From: Progne subis subis
Taxonomy: Eukaryota > Chordata > Aves > Passeriformes > Hirundinidae
DNA length: 64,000 nt
Assembly: GCA_022316685.1 (NCBI GenBank)
Contig: JAKJHU010000053.1
Span: 3,341,636-3,405,635 of the forward strand
Direction of reading: 5' to 3'
Shown here: piece after piece, positions 13,211 to 24,620 of the stretch
Numbering within the stretch: position 1 is the stretch's first letter
Layout: every line of letters starts with the position of its first letter
Notes under the pieces: model-generated
Told to the model about the DNA's origin: nothing
Database searches by the model: none
The model's input: only the letters and a program-made list of their open reading frames with translations
Made by a program: the position numbers and the translations under genes

Positions 13211-16120
13211 AGCACACTGCAGCATTTGGGATTACCGCTGTGGGCTGTCCTGTTTCATCCCACGGGATGACTCAGTTGGAAGTCTCTGCAGCCCGTGTGG
13301 AGGATTGGCCTCTGGTTGGTACTGAGGGGGACAGAGAGCTCTATTTGAGTCCAGCTGCCTGGCATGGTGCTGCTTTTACTTGGACAGCCTGGGGCTAGGA
13401 TGGCACTTCCCCGTAAAGTTGAAGAGTTAGGGCTGAGACTTGCAGGTTCAGACTAAGAGGATTACACTGGGAGGTTCAGCTGAGGTCCTGAGCTAGAACC
13501 TCATGAATCCAGGTTTGACTTCTGCTCCGAGAGCCTTCCCTGACCTTGTGCTCAAAGGGTTACCAGAGGTCTAGTTTCCATCCACAGGGTGAAGATGATG
13601 TTTCTCCATCTCCTTGTTCTTTGTTCCTCTAATTAAATTGGTGAGTGAGGATGGGCCTTAATGAAACAAGAGAGAGGTCTCACAAAGCTAACTTTAGCTG
13701 GCTAGTTTTTTGGGGTTTTTTTAGTGTCTGTATCTAATAGGCTCTTCCAGAGGCTGAATCAGAGCTGCTAAAGGGCAATTCCTGCTCTGAGTGTCTTGAT
13801 TAAAGCTGCTCTTTATGAATCTCTTTTTCTTTCACACTTACACCAAATGCCATGTCCACCTGGGTTTGGAGTGCTATTACATTTTTGCTATCTGTTTTCA
13901 AGGCAGTCACCTTAGAGAGAGGTATCTCTACCCCACTGCACAGCCTGTGCCTGTACTGCTGATACTTGGGAGCACCTGCTCTCAGATGAGTTGATTTATC
14001 TGCAATTTATCAAGAGGAAAACAAGGCACGAGAAAATTCTGCAGAGCAGCGGTGCCCTGCATCTCCTCCTGGCTGGAAGTGCCCTGGCTGGCTGCTCCAT
14101 CACACGCTTGTGAGGAGGGAGACTGGGACTGGAAGGTTTTTAAGGTCAGCAACATCTATTCAGAGCAAGAAGAGAAGGTGTGACCTTTTTCAAATAGGTG
14201 AGCTTTGTCAGTGCTCCCATTGGGATTTTCCCCCAGGTGACTGCTTAAATGTCACTTGTGGTAAGCCAGGGCATTGGAAGCACTGCGAACTTCCCTTTCT
14301 CCTCCGTGAGGCAGCGCGGGGAGATTCTAATTAGCCGCAAAACAGAGAACCTCCTATGCTCTCTTAAAGCTAAAAACATCAGAGAAGTGAATAGCAATGT
14401 ATTTTTTATATCATCTCCGTTTTGCAGAAGCCACACTTCTTGAAGACATCTGTTTCTTCAGCAATGAAAAAGCCCTCCTGTATAGCTACAATTAACACTG
14501 CAGCAATAACTCAGTGGCATGCACTCCTCGTGTTTATTGATTAGCAAACAAGCCCCCTGGGGTTTACACTGCTTCCAACATATTTGGTTCCAGCTGAAAA
14601 CCTGCAGTGTGCATTGATCTGAGCGTGTGATTTCTCCTGAATATCAGCCACCCTTTTGCACGTGCTGGCGTAGCTGCACAAAACAAGTGGCTGAGAATGA
14701 AAAATTGCGTGAAAAACGAAAGGGCACCTGTTCCAGGCTCTGTTGACATCCATGAGCTCTCTCTGTCACACTGAGGTTACACCTGCATAACTCACTTGGC
14801 TTCAATAGTGTGACTTCTGATTTGGATTTGCATGTATGAGAAGAAACTGAAGTCCCTCAGGGGCTCTGGCAGCTCAGGGCTTCAAAGAATTGGGTCCCTG
14901 CTGCGGAGAAGGACCAGATATCAAACAGATGCTTATTTCTTTACAGCTCTTGTTTTCTTTGTATGAGCTACAGATCATTGCACAGGCATTTCCAGTATAG
15001 GTGTGGCTGCAGTAATTACTGCTTATTCTTTTGAACACAGCAGGCTGGGAAAGCAGATGAACGTGCTGTCCAGAAGGGCCCAGTGTGGCCAGCTGAAGTT
15101 CAAAGATTAGGAGCAGAGGAATGAGTTGCTTGGCAAATCAAGGGCTTCAGCAAAAACTGTGCCTGGTGGGCTCTGGAAGGTGCAGGTGAGCTCTGGCTGA
15201 GCAAGGGCTGTGCTCTGCTGAAAAGATAGGGCAGGTGGCAGAGGGAGGCAAAGGGGGCAGATGGATTTGGAGAGGAAGATTGTAGGGAGAGAGTGGTGCT
15301 AGTGGTGGAGGAGGAACAGGCTGGATGTGTTTCAGCTTCTCATCTATTTTAAAGTTAATATTAAAGTACGAAATAGCATGTGGCAAGCAGGATGGAGGTA
15401 CAGACAAGCTTTCAAATCAGCATTTAGGGGCAGGGTGATTCTGCATTTCTATTCATAGCTGTGTAGCAGAAAAAGCAGAGAGTGAGAAGAGCCTGATAAG
15501 CAAACGAGGGAGCTTGAATACACCAGGAATCAGGAATTTCTTCTTTCTGCTGCATGTAGTGTTGGTTCCTACCAACATGAAGACTCCACACACGCATCTG
15601 GCACGGCCTCTCCCTAAGTTTGTTAGGAAGGGTGATGCTGTGAGGGCCTGGCTGTGCTGCTCTGGATGTGAAGTGTGCTGGTTCTGTTCACTGCAGAGCT
15701 GCTCCCTCAGGGTGCCCGTGCTGGGGCTGCCCTTGCTGTAGCCCAGTGGGGATGAGACCTTCACCTCTCAAGTTCTTTCCCAAACCTGCTTCTCCATAAT
15801 CTAAGAAACTGTCCCTCTCCCTTTGCTCTTGAGGACACGACCTCCCCATGGCTTTCTACAAGGACCTGAAGCAATGTCCTTTTTCCAAAAAGAAGGGTTT
15901 CTTAAAAAAATACAGCCTTTCCTTATCTTGTGCTATGCTTTAATGAGTGTTGCAGCAGCCAAATGGAGAAGGCTGTGGCAGGACTGCAGATGAGTGTCTG
16001 AGGATGTTATTCTTGTTAAAATCAGGGCTGAGGCTTTGGTGGCAGGAGGCTTGGCTGCAGAAAGCGAGGAGGGCTTCACCCTGAGCTTCGCTGAGCCCTG
16101 CTCACCCAGAGCAATCACAG
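13211..16120. other. Non-coding unique DNA with a purine-rich patch
   Basis: No gene recognised. 15225-15325 is strongly purine-rich on the plus strand (runs of GGCAGAGGGAGG type) and may form unusual structure. Its minus-strand frame is proline-rich for that reason alone. Frames around 15930-16490 are open on both strands at once and look like chance. Confidence 0.55.
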
Positions 16121-16129
16121 CTGCTGCTT

Positions 16130-16235
16130 TGGGCTGTGCAATAAGAAGCAGTCCCCAAGGTTCATTAGGCCCTCGCCTATTAAGGGCTTTAAAAACTCGG
16201 GTCAGGACCTTGAAACAGATCTGCAGGCTGGGAGT
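16130..16235. repeat. Possible ancient dispersed repeat
   Basis: The words AAGGGCTTTAAAAACTCGGG and CAGGACCTTGAAACAGATCTG, spaced as here, recall an old repeat phrase of the form GGGCTTTATAGGT...CACCTTGAA...GATTTG. A similarly ordered but more diverged version is at 29325-29372 (AGAGCTTTATATGTGAT...GCACC...CAGATTTG). No family is named. The resemblance between the two loci is weak but ordered. Confidence 0.3.
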
Positions 16236-16617
16236 GAGCAGAGTATGTGCAGTACCCGTGCAGCAAGGGGAGCGTTTTGGTTCAGCTCCAAGTGGATCCG
16301 TGCCTGTGGGACAAACCCACCTGGAATTAATTGAAAGTGCTGGTGGCCACTTTTGGCAGAGAGGCAAGACCAGGCCTGGAGGCTGGGAACATGCTGCCCT
16401 CATCCCCCAGGCAGGCTGGGGGAGGCTTGTGCTGCCACTGCCCATGCTGTATGTGCTTTGTGAACTTTCATTTCCAGAGCTGTAAAGAAAAAGTCTTTGC
16501 CTGTAATAACAGACATGCTTTATTTTCTTGTAGTATGGTTGTGTGCATTTGTTTTAGATACAAGAAAAAGTTTTTTGGTATAATGAATATAGTAAAACAC
16601 AGGAGAACATGGCCCAG

Positions 16618-16773
16618 ATCGGTGGTGGATGCCCCATCCATGGAAACATTCAAAGTCAGGTTGGATGGGGCTCTGAGCAACCTGATCTCATTGAGGTCAA
16701 TGCAGAGGGATTGGACTACACCATCTCTGAAAGTCTAATCCAACACAAACTGTTGTGATTTATAATCACAACA
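16618..16773 (+). mobile_element. CR1 LINE 3'-end fragment
   Basis: The order of phrases is that of the CR1 non-LTR retrotransposon 3' end: GGTGGATGCCCCATCC, then GGAAACATTCAAAGTCAGG, then TTGGATGGGGCTCTGAGCAA, then GGATTGGACTACACC and TCTAATCCAACACAAAC. CR1 copies in birds are usually severely 5'-truncated, as here. No open reverse-transcriptase frame remains. The usual short A/T-rich octamer tail is replaced by a perfect hairpin at 16751-16773. Confidence 0.85.
16751..16773. repeat. Perfect 10-bp inverted repeat
   Basis: The arms TGTTGTGATT (16751-16760) and AATCACAACA (16764-16773) are exact reverse complements around the 3-base loop TAT. They sit where the CR1 tail microsatellite would be. 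They probably arose from tail slippage or template switching, and no function is implied. Confidence 0.9.
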
Positions 16774-18340
16774 CAAATGCTGTGGTTTATTTTCACTCTA
16801 ACCGTGCAGTCCCAACAAGACACTGCTAAGAATGACAACAGCTTCTTAAATATAAACGTGGCTTCTCTGCTCTCAGGTACCTCTCTCCCCACAGGCCACG
16901 TGCATGGCAGAGTAATTGTGTGGAGTACAGGACTCTACTTGTTAAACCCACGGAGATGAAGCTCACCAGAAAACTCTCAGGTTTGGCCAGGATTTTTAGG
17001 TGAATTCCAAATGTCATTAGGAGAATTTATGGGCTTGTGTCTGATGAACAATGTCCTTTGTTTCCTTTCTATTCTTTGGCTGATGAATATGAAAGTATAT
17101 CCAGCTGATGAGGCCACTGATATTTATTTATGGAAAAAAGTTAGGATGCTCTGAGTATTTATAAATGTAATCAAGGGGAATTATCCAGATATCCTGTGCC
17201 TTGTCATTTGGGAAGAACAACTAAGTACAGGTGTAATAAAACCAATACATTCCAGCATTGATTTTTGTTGGCCTCAGAATCCTGGAGGAGATGAGGGACA
17301 TCCTGCTCCAGGAGTCACAGCTGGAAACTGAGTGGGATTGTAGCTGCAGGTCTGAGGAGCGTAAGGTGGAGGAAGATGCTCTGGTCAATGTCTAAGAGAA
17401 ATTGATTGTAACCTCCATTGGAAAAGTGGATTTAAGAATGAGAACTGACCTGTGCTGAGATGCAAGTCCTGTTGCATTGTGTGTCTAGGTGAGAGGGAGT
17501 GATGTGGCAAAACAGGGTTTATCATGCCAGTGGCAGAAGAAGAAAGTTTCTTGGCTCCAGCTCTGTCAACAGACTGTTCATGGGCACGGGCAGGCTCTTC
17601 TGCCCCAGATTTTCAGTTCTTTCATCTATTCTCTCCTCCCAGCATCTCCTCTGGCTTCTCGCCAGGCTGTGCTATCCTGGCAAGATCCTGCAGGAGAACT
17701 TGGATTCACTGTTCCTCTGTTGAGCTGGGCCTTTCCTCTCTGCCCTGTGCTTTTGGCAGCTCCTGCAAAGCAGCTCTGGTACCACTGAACTTTCTTAGTG
17801 GGACAGAGATCTCTTGCCCCTGGTGCAGCCATTTTTTCACAGTGCTGATGGCCCTATTTCAATTAGTGCAGTTTTATGGTGTTTGGATGAAATCTGAGGC
17901 TGCAGCTGGACTATATTTCTTCTGTCTCCTTTGCAGCCCATAAGACGTAGCTCCAAATGAAATCTCAGAACTGAAGTTCCACGTCCAAGAAGTAGGGTAA
18001 TGATTTTTGGGTTTTTTTCTTCCTGTTTTGTGTTGTTGCACACAGGTATGGTGGCTTCCTTCCTGCAGCAAAGGAGGTAGAGGCTAAGTTCTTCAAGGAG
18101 AAATTCCAGTTTGGGATAATGCAAATGAAAACACCATGTGTGTCCTTTTTCATTCAAATTGCATACAAAAAAATTGGTGATACAAGACATGAGCAAAGGC
18201 AGAAAGGAGCCTAGAGTCTTTAATCTTTAAAATCTATTTTACATGATTAAAAGGATCCTGCCTAGAGAAAAGCAAGACTGGCTATTTATATATCTATTCT
18301 TCTCCCCACTGCTCCCCCTTTATTTATTTTTTTTTTTTTT
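16774..18340. other. Non-coding unique DNA
   Basis: No gene recognised. Frames at 17489-17943 are open in three plus-strand phases at once, which argues against coding. An ATGCAAAT octamer lies at 18119-18126. A T-rich tract at about 18320-18344 ends the stretch. Confidence 0.55.
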
Positions 18341-18344
18341 TCCC

Positions 18345-18935
18345 CAGAAAATACTGCACAGTCTTTCACATCTGAAAGGCCACGGCTGGCTGCCATTAAT
18401 TTTAATGCTAAATCCTCATCAGCATTTCAAAACATTATGAAAATGTCTAAGAAACTGTCTTCTAGTGGCTTGAAAATATCACAGGCAGCAACCTAAATAA
18501 CACTGTAAGTGCCCTGGTAAGTACAAGAGCACATGCTGGAAAGGAAAAGAGAAAAATAAAAGGCTTTAGACCACCAAGAAAACATCAGCTCTACAACGCA
18601 GGCATAAATGGATTGCAGGATTTCATGGATGCTGAGAGTTCGAATTACTGGCTGAGCTACACCTCACTTAGAGAAAATGTGGTTTTCTCTTTTAGAGAAC
18701 GCATCAAATATTAAATGTTAGTATGCTTGTCCATGGACAAGTACATAAATAACGTTATGTGGAGGGTTCTGTTTAGGCTGACAAATGCAATTAAATGAAT
18801 GGAATATGGCCAGGCCCCCCATATTAGTGCTCTGTTACACTGCATGGGTGAGGATGATGGATGCCAATTAAATTGAAATGAATGGTCATAGGTTAAACAA
18901 ATGATGACTCTGATCAAAGCACTCCTCCTTCAGCA
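18345..18935. promoter_or_regulatory. Candidate conserved non-coding element with 16-bp palindrome
   Basis: This AT-rich, low-repeat block has many homeodomain-type cores, for example CCATTAATTTTAATG near 18393, GCAATTAAATGAATGG near 18787 and CCAATTAAATTG near 18865. It contains the exact 16-bp palindrome at 18726-18741. The dense TAAT/ATTA content and lack of simple repeats resemble distal enhancers of developmental genes. Conservation and activity are inferred, not shown. Confidence 0.4.
18726..18741. promoter_or_regulatory. Exact 16-bp palindrome CTTGTCCATGGACAAG
   Basis: The 16 bases equal their own reverse complement with no spacer. The half TTGTCC/GGACAA resembles a hormone-receptor half-site without the usual spacer, but no factor is assigned. 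Confidence 0.6.
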
Positions 18936-19030
18936 AGGCATTCAACCTGTCCTAAGCTTAAATACATGGTTTTAAGTCCTGCTTAAGACTAAACTTAAGT
19001 AATTTCCTGCTTAGGGAAGGGCTGGACCAT
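18936..19030. repeat. Old amniote-type dispersed repeat relic
   Basis: CTAAGCTTAAATACATGG, TTAAGTCCTGCTTAAGAC and ACTTAAGTAATTTCCTGCTT follow the pattern of an old sauropsid repeat built from GCTTAAGTGCTTTCCTG-like phrases. It is related in wording to 2884-2950 and abuts the constrained-looking block on its left. Confidence 0.45.
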
Positions 19031-19040
19031 GGATTTTTGG

Positions 19041-19055
19041 TTTTTTTTTTTTTTT
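19041..19055. repeat. Poly(T) tract
   Basis: A 15-base T run. No target-site duplication was sought beyond the immediate flanks, and it is not assignable to an insertion. Confidence 0.85.
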
Positions 19056-20187
19056 AGTTTGGAATACCCACGTTGCCTAGTCCGTTATGCATATCCCAAT
19101 TTCACTGAGCTTTAAGGACCTGCTACTCATTTGTATTTAAAGTGCTTGGGGAACTGTGTACAGGTTGCAAAATCTCGTGCTATTTTTGCTTTCTTTGATG
19201 GTGCCTTCACTGAAGCACTGCCCTGCAATGCTGGCAGCAGAGGCCTGACGAGTGGCCCTTCTCCTGTGGTAGTAAGTGGGATGTTGCCAGTCAAAGATGA
19301 TTATCCATACCATTAGTTTCCCTTTAGTGAGTATTTTTAAGTATTGCCACATCTTTCTGCTTTTGTAAGACTTAAGGTGGATTTTTTTATCCTTCTCTCT
19401 TTAAGAGGTTGCAAACCTATAGCCCCACTTCAATAATTATTAACATTAAAAAAAAAAAAACAAAAAACAAACCCAAACGTGTAATTTTTCAAGAGCAGAG
19501 GACTGATAAACCCTATTTTTTTCCCAGTTTGCATAGAAACTGGGACAAGAACTCTCCGAGCAAATAGAGTCAAAATGTCTGGGACTGCTGGGAAATCCCG
19601 GGGCTCCCAGGGTGGGGGAAAGTGTGGAGTTCAAAACAAAGGCATGGATAGGGAAACTTCCTTCAGCTCCTGTGCTGCCTTCCCTCTCTTTGATTAGACA
19701 TCAGGTTGAAGTATCATCAACAGTGTGAATTCTGAAAAATACAAGAGAATGCACTTCAGGTTAGAAAGCCTGCCTTTTATTCAGGTATTAAAAAAGGAAG
19801 CCGCTAGACTGTTCTTGAAATAAATCACCGAGGGGGTTAGGCAGGGGCTGGAGGTGCACACACGACATTTTTCATCGCCAGCTCCTCGTAGCCAAGGCAT
19901 GTTGTCAAGACCATCCTCGGAGAAGCACTTCCCCCTCTCCATGGTGACATGGTTAACGCCGACGGCTGGAATTGACCACAAAGCCCAGCCCTTTAGTCCC
20001 CACCTGATCTTCCCCAGTGTTTATCCACTGCTGGCCTGACCACACAGCAGCCTAATGAGCATTACACTTGACAAATATTGTCATGCCTAAACAGGAGATA
20101 GCGATTCTGCTAAGACAAGCAGCAAGCCTGGGGGCATGTCATGCTCAAATAGGAAAGTTGGGAATTAATATTAATTCTCTTCCGCTC
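19056..20187. other. Non-coding unique DNA
   Basis: No gene recognised. An A-rich tract lies at about 19449-19476. 19560-19640 is slightly G-rich. Frames are short and overlap on both strands. Confidence 0.55.
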
Positions 20188-20252
20188 ACTAGGGGCCTGA
20201 TCCAGATCCCTGATGTCAGTAAAGTCTTTCCACTGTGAGCTTTGCCTCCCTC
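20188..20252. repeat. Old sauropsid repeat relic
   Basis: GGGGCCTGATCCAGATCCCT followed by AGTAAAGTCTTTCCACTGTG matches, from memory, the phrase GGGCCTGATCCAAAGCCCATTG...GTCTTTCCATTG that is frequent in turtle, crocodile and bird genomes. Only about 65 bases remain. Confidence 0.45.
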
Positions 20253-22139
20253 CCATGAAGCAGCGCTTCAAAACAAAATATAATCAAGGAATATAATAAT
20301 AAATTTGACAGTAATAGCAGATGGTGCAAGCTGTTTTTTATCTGGGATCAGGACTGTTCCAGTAGATGGACGAGGCACTGATTTGAGATGAAAAAACACA
20401 GGTCCTAATTCCTTCTAGATTTTACTGTCTCGAGTCTTGATTTATGTTGGATAGCATTCCAATTTTTACGTGCTAGAGCAGGACGTGGTGAGCAATTTAG
20501 AAGAAATGAGAAGTTGTGATTCTCTTCGTTGTCTGTTTGCCTGTCATGTAAAGCTCTGTGTGGCTTCTGTGTCCAGTCTGCTTTGGGAAAACTCTGCTCT
20601 CCCCACACCAAGGCTGCTCATAAATCCCTGGGAACTGTAGTACCTGTGCTGCTGGGTTGCCTTCCCCCTGTCACCTTATCTTCATTTTTCTTGATTATAA
20701 ACCGCATTAAATGTTTTAATGGCTTCTTGAGATTTTCTTTCTAGATGCTATAGTTGATTTTTATTTTATATAATTTAAGATAGCAATTCTTGCAAAATTA
20801 ATGAGATTAAAAGTCATGCTTATGTCTAAATATCTCCTTGGCCTTTTTTTGTGGTGTCTAGGCCTCACTGTCCTTTTTTTTTTTTTTTTTTGGTCATAAC
20901 TTGCCATGATTTACTCAACTGCTGCCTCCTTTTTAATCTATTTCTGACAGAACCATTAATATCAGGTAGAGTTGGATACTGCTGAAGCTTTGGGCTAAAT
21001 TAACTAACTTTTCAGTAGAGCAGAAAGCCGTGACGCCACGTTGAGGGGGTGGCCGTGGTGTCCCCAGCCTGCTGCTGGCTCTGCCGTGGGGGTGATTCCT
21101 TTTTGCTTTGCTCAGAGGGGTTCTGGCATTGACCAGCTGCACTTCCCCAGGTGCTGCCTGTGTCTGCTCTCCCCTCCCTGGCCCCGTGGGAGGGCAGATC
21201 TGAGAGCAGCAGTGCCTGACCGCAGGGTCTGAAGCCCCTGGGTGTGTGTCTGTCTCAGTGGAGGGGTTTGTCGCCTCTCCTCTGGCTCTGAAGCGCACAA
21301 CCACGACCTCGTGCTCTCGCCCAGCTCCTGTGTGTGCTGCCAGAGCCTGAGGTCAGGGTGCTCACCCGGGATTTTGGGCACCCTCAGCCTGTGCAGCTCC
21401 CTGCAGGCAGGGCAGCTGTGTGCTGGCTGCTGTAGGACAAAGCGCTGCTGAGCATCCCTCAGCCTGTCAGGGTCAGCCCAAGGCAGCCGGTGTGCCCCCA
21501 GACTGAAGTGGGCTCCTTTGCAGCACTCTGCTGGTGACAGGAGCTGATTTACTGGGATGCACAGCCAGGGCCGAGGCAAACTGAGCCGGCTGAAGCACAT
21601 GGATCTCAGATAGGTCAGGACTAAACGCGGCCTGGGGTCTTTTGCCTGCCATGGCTGCAGCTGCTCAGAAGCAGCATTTGAGGGCACAGTCCCAGGCACT
21701 CAGGCTGCCCTGGGTGTGCAGAGCTTCCCCGGCATCCCTGGCTGTGTCCTCAGCCATGCTGCTCTGGGACAGATGCGATTCCTTGAATCAGGGTCTGATT
21801 TTGTGTTCAGAATATTTTGGGCTAAATAGAGGGAAAATAAATAGTTTATCACCGAAAAGAGCAAGGACTCCTTCTTTGCAGTGCTGGAAAGCAGGTGCAG
21901 GGAAGGCTTTTCACCAGCCTTGCTTCTTTCCCTGTGGGGGACGTGCTCAGTGCCCCCATCACCACCCCCAGATCCCTGGCACACGTGGCCAGGCCCTCCC
22001 AGCACACTCGGGGCGAGCAGTGTGCAGTAATTGAGCTGTGCATCGTCGCAGGACTGTCTTGATCCATGATGTTTGCTGTCAGCCAGATCCCAGTGGGAAC
22101 TGCTGCAGACATGTCAATGTTCTGCTTCCTCTGCAGAGA
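20253..22139. other. Non-coding DNA; GC-rich patch at 21.03-21.75 kb
   Basis: A T run lies at 20874-20891. 21030-21750 is GC-richer and supports a 195-codon minus-strand frame (21112-21699) plus several plus-strand frames. The minus frame is rich in R, P, Q, L and S with no recognisable domain, and overlapping frames are open too, so I treat it as chance. No CpG density comparable with 23.6 kb is seen. Confidence 0.5.
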
Positions 22140-22530
22140 GGCTCCAAGCTGCCAGGGCAGTTTTTATCTAAATATCACCTTGTTGCTTTCACCTGTGTGC
22201 TATTAAGCTGTTAATATATCAGGGGAAAGAAACCTCATCCAGGCAAGTGTATTAGGGATGCTTAAATGAGGTAGCAAAAGATTATTGTTATTAAACGTTC
22301 CCACCAGATACTTGGGCAGCTTGTGTTGCAACTGCAAAGCTAACATTTCATTACAGCAAGATATATATTCATAATGGATTGCAATTTACCAAAATACACA
22401 GAGGGCCCCGGATTTGTCAGCGTGCATTTGCTCTGCAAGAAATGCATCTCACTAAAAACCAGATGTCAAAATTAACAGTGGAGCTTTTGCAGCGTAGGGA
22501 GGAAAGCTGACATTTCCGAGCTGGCATTCC
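22140..22530. promoter_or_regulatory. Candidate conserved non-coding element
   Basis: This AT-leaning, repeat-free block has many cores of developmental-factor type: AGCTGTTAATATATC near 22206, GATTATTGTTATTAAACG near 22281, TTCATAATGGATTGCAATT near 22369, and GTGCATTTGCTCTGC near 22423. No frame is coding-like. The assignment rests on texture only. Confidence 0.35.
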
Positions 22531-23510
22531 AGCTGTGTTAACAGCATCAGGGGCTCTGTGTCCTTAAACACAATGTCTAGCATCAGAACTGCATTAATTT
22601 GTTCAAATTATAAGTGGTGGGAAATCACCTACACTGTGTTGGTGGCAACAACTGCAATCAAGAGAGAGATCCCCTCCTACGCCCCAAATATTTTCTCCCT
22701 TCATTCACTTGCCATGTTCCTGTCTAGCAAAATTGCAGGAGGTTGTAAAAATCATTTCAGTTCTGAGGAAATTGCTGGGGATCATTTTCAGGGTCAAGAT
22801 CGGGAGAGGGATGAGGAAGACAGGTGTTTGAAAGCTCTTGTAAATGTCTGAGTAACTGTTCTGAAATGTAAATTATTGATTCATATCCTCCTGTTTTTTA
22901 ATGTGCCTTATCTTCCCGGTAATTTAACCTACTTTCCAGAGTATTTTTATCTGTAGTTTTCTAGAACCTGTATTACCCATGTATTTTATCTCATCTCTTT
23001 CTCCTGTTCTTAGACGTTAGGTAGTGAGTCAGGGCACTGATTAGCTTGACTAATTTGTTGGTGCAGTTTTCTGTCAGGGGAAAAAGGATGCACGTTTTTA
23101 AAAGTGAAGATAATTAACTGTTGGAACAACACAAGCACCAGTGCCTTCTTCAGTACTAGCAATAGTAATATCAGGATGTATATTTTCCTAAGAAATGTCT
23201 CTGGTTTTCCACTGTCTTTAATTTTTGGAAGCCCTAAGGCCTGTACTGTGTGGAAGATGGATGATCCTGATGGGCCAGCATGTTTTGGGACTTCCCAAAC
23301 CTGCTGCTTGGGCACTGTGTTTAGCTCTGCTCCTTGCAGGAGAGGATGGGAGAAGGGATTTGGTCGTGGGGACCACGGAGGAATGCGTACTGCGGAGCTG
23401 GAGATCTGCATCTCAGGCCACATCAGGCGGAGGACAATGAATCCCTTGTGAGCTGGTGGGAAATCTTGGCTCCTGGGGTCTCTAATCGCTGCTTGGAATG
23501 TGAATTGCAA
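22531..23510. other. Non-coding DNA before the CpG island
   Basis: Frames of 97-166 codons on both strands (22558-22851 plus, 23010-23510 minus, 23104-23451 plus) overlap one another and match no family I know. The stretch leads into the CpG island. Confidence 0.45.
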
Positions 23511-23549
23511 TCTCCCGGAGCCTCCGCTTGTATTGGCTAGGGCAGGGGC

Positions 23550-23910
23550 TGATCGGGCATTCCGCTGGGGGCTGGAAGAGGGAATGCGCAGTGCGGGGAC
23601 ACGGCTGCGTGCGGGGCTGCGGCGTCCGGGGCATCGCCCCCTCGCTGCCGGGCTCCGCGGCTGGACCGGGCCCGGGGAGCCGCAAAAAGGGGGACAGCCG
23701 TGACGGAGGGGTGCTCCTGGGGGCTGAGACCCTGCTGCTCACGGGGGATATCTGTGCGTTATCTGTGGGTGCTCTCCTGGCCCCGGGAGGAGCCCTGCTG
23801 CTGCCCGGGCAAGCCGCGCTCCGCTCCGCGGGCGGGAGGAACGGAGCTCGCTCACCTGCGGACGGCGGAGATACTCAATTTCGAGGCGAGATCGTATTTC
23901 CTCTTTAAAA
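23550..23910. promoter_or_regulatory. CpG island, candidate promoter
   Basis: By eye there are about 35 CpG dinucleotides in about 350 bases, with GC near two thirds, far above the neighbouring DNA. ATTGGCT at 23532-23538 is an inverted CCAAT-like word at its left edge. On the minus strand CAGGTGAG (23851-23858) is a strong splice-donor match. It would end an exon that could start near 24000 and holds an in-frame ATG at 23946-23948. The best reading is an unmethylated promoter or first exon of an unidentified transcript, direction uncertain. An orphan CpG island is the alternative. Confidence 0.55.
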
Positions 23911-24239
23911 TCCAGGCAGATAGAGGCGGCTGTTGACCCCAGCAGCATTACGTGACCTTATCTACCGCACCGATATTTTCCTGCGGTTTTCTATTAGGGA
24001 GGCAGGCCCGGGGCTCCGGGGGTGATGCTGGGGTTTGAACCCACCCACCCACACCGAGCAGAGGTGGCTGGTGGGGCACACGAGGTGCTCTGCACGGGTG
24101 AGGCAAAGGCAGCATCATGCAGAGGAAAACGGCTCCTTAAAGCCGGTGTAGAGATGCTCGGTAAATCCCTTAAGCGTGATCTCGAGCTTCTCTGGAAATG
24201 TTTTGCTGGAGGGGGGCCCAGCAGAGGAAAAAGTCCTTG
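23911..24239. other. Flank of CpG island with GATA and hormone-receptor-like words
   Basis: On the minus strand the segment reads GATAAGGTCACGTAATG at about 23946-23962, combining a GATA word, an AGGTCA half-site and an E-box-like CACGT. 24000-24040 has four G runs on the plus strand (GGG, GGGG, GGGGG, GGGG) that could form a weak G-quadruplex. No coding frame is convincing. Confidence 0.35.
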
Positions 24240-24620
24240 GGCAAATCACAGTGTATAAATACCTCTGGTGCGAGTGTAATTAAAGCTACAGCCCTGCCAC
24301 ACGATGCAGTCAGCAATAAATAGGTTCCTGAGTTGGAGAGAATCTCTGCTGTATTTCAGATGTGACTGTTTGAGTTACATGTGTAAAATGGCCTTTGAAA
24401 TAGCAGCTGTGTCTGTGTTATCTCCTTCTGAGAGATAAGCAATTATGAGAATGTTATAATGATTTCTTTAAAAAAAATCTGGTTTAAACAGCGATTGCTT
24501 CTCAGTGCGGGAGATATTTAAACATCAGTACCTTGAATTGATTAAAAAGAGCTGTACTGATAATGCAATTTTGTAGCTTGTGATTTGCACTGAGCAGCGC
24601 AATGAATCATGTTGAAAGGC
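24240..24620. promoter_or_regulatory. Candidate conserved non-coding element
   Basis: AT-rich, repeat-free block with GAGATAAGCAATTATGAG near 24430, TGATTTCTTTAAAAAAAA near 24459, GGAGATATTTAAACATC near 24510, and CTGATAATGCAATTTTG near 24557. The mixture of GATA, TAAT and TTTAAA words and the closeness to the CpG island suggest a promoter-proximal enhancer. This is inferred from motif texture only. Confidence 0.35.

Noticed and set aside
15933..16485. 170-codon minus and 163-codon plus frames
   Set aside because: Nearly the same bases are open on opposite strands, and part is a probable old repeat (16130-16235).
21112..21699. 195-codon minus-strand frame
   Set aside because: GC-rich segment with other frames open on the plus strand, arginine/proline/glutamine-rich with no recognisable motif, and no splice or promoter support.
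24020..24050. tRNA T-loop-like word GGTTTGAACCC (minus GGGTTCAAACC)
   Set aside because: No acceptor stem, D-loop or anticodon arm can be drawn around it.
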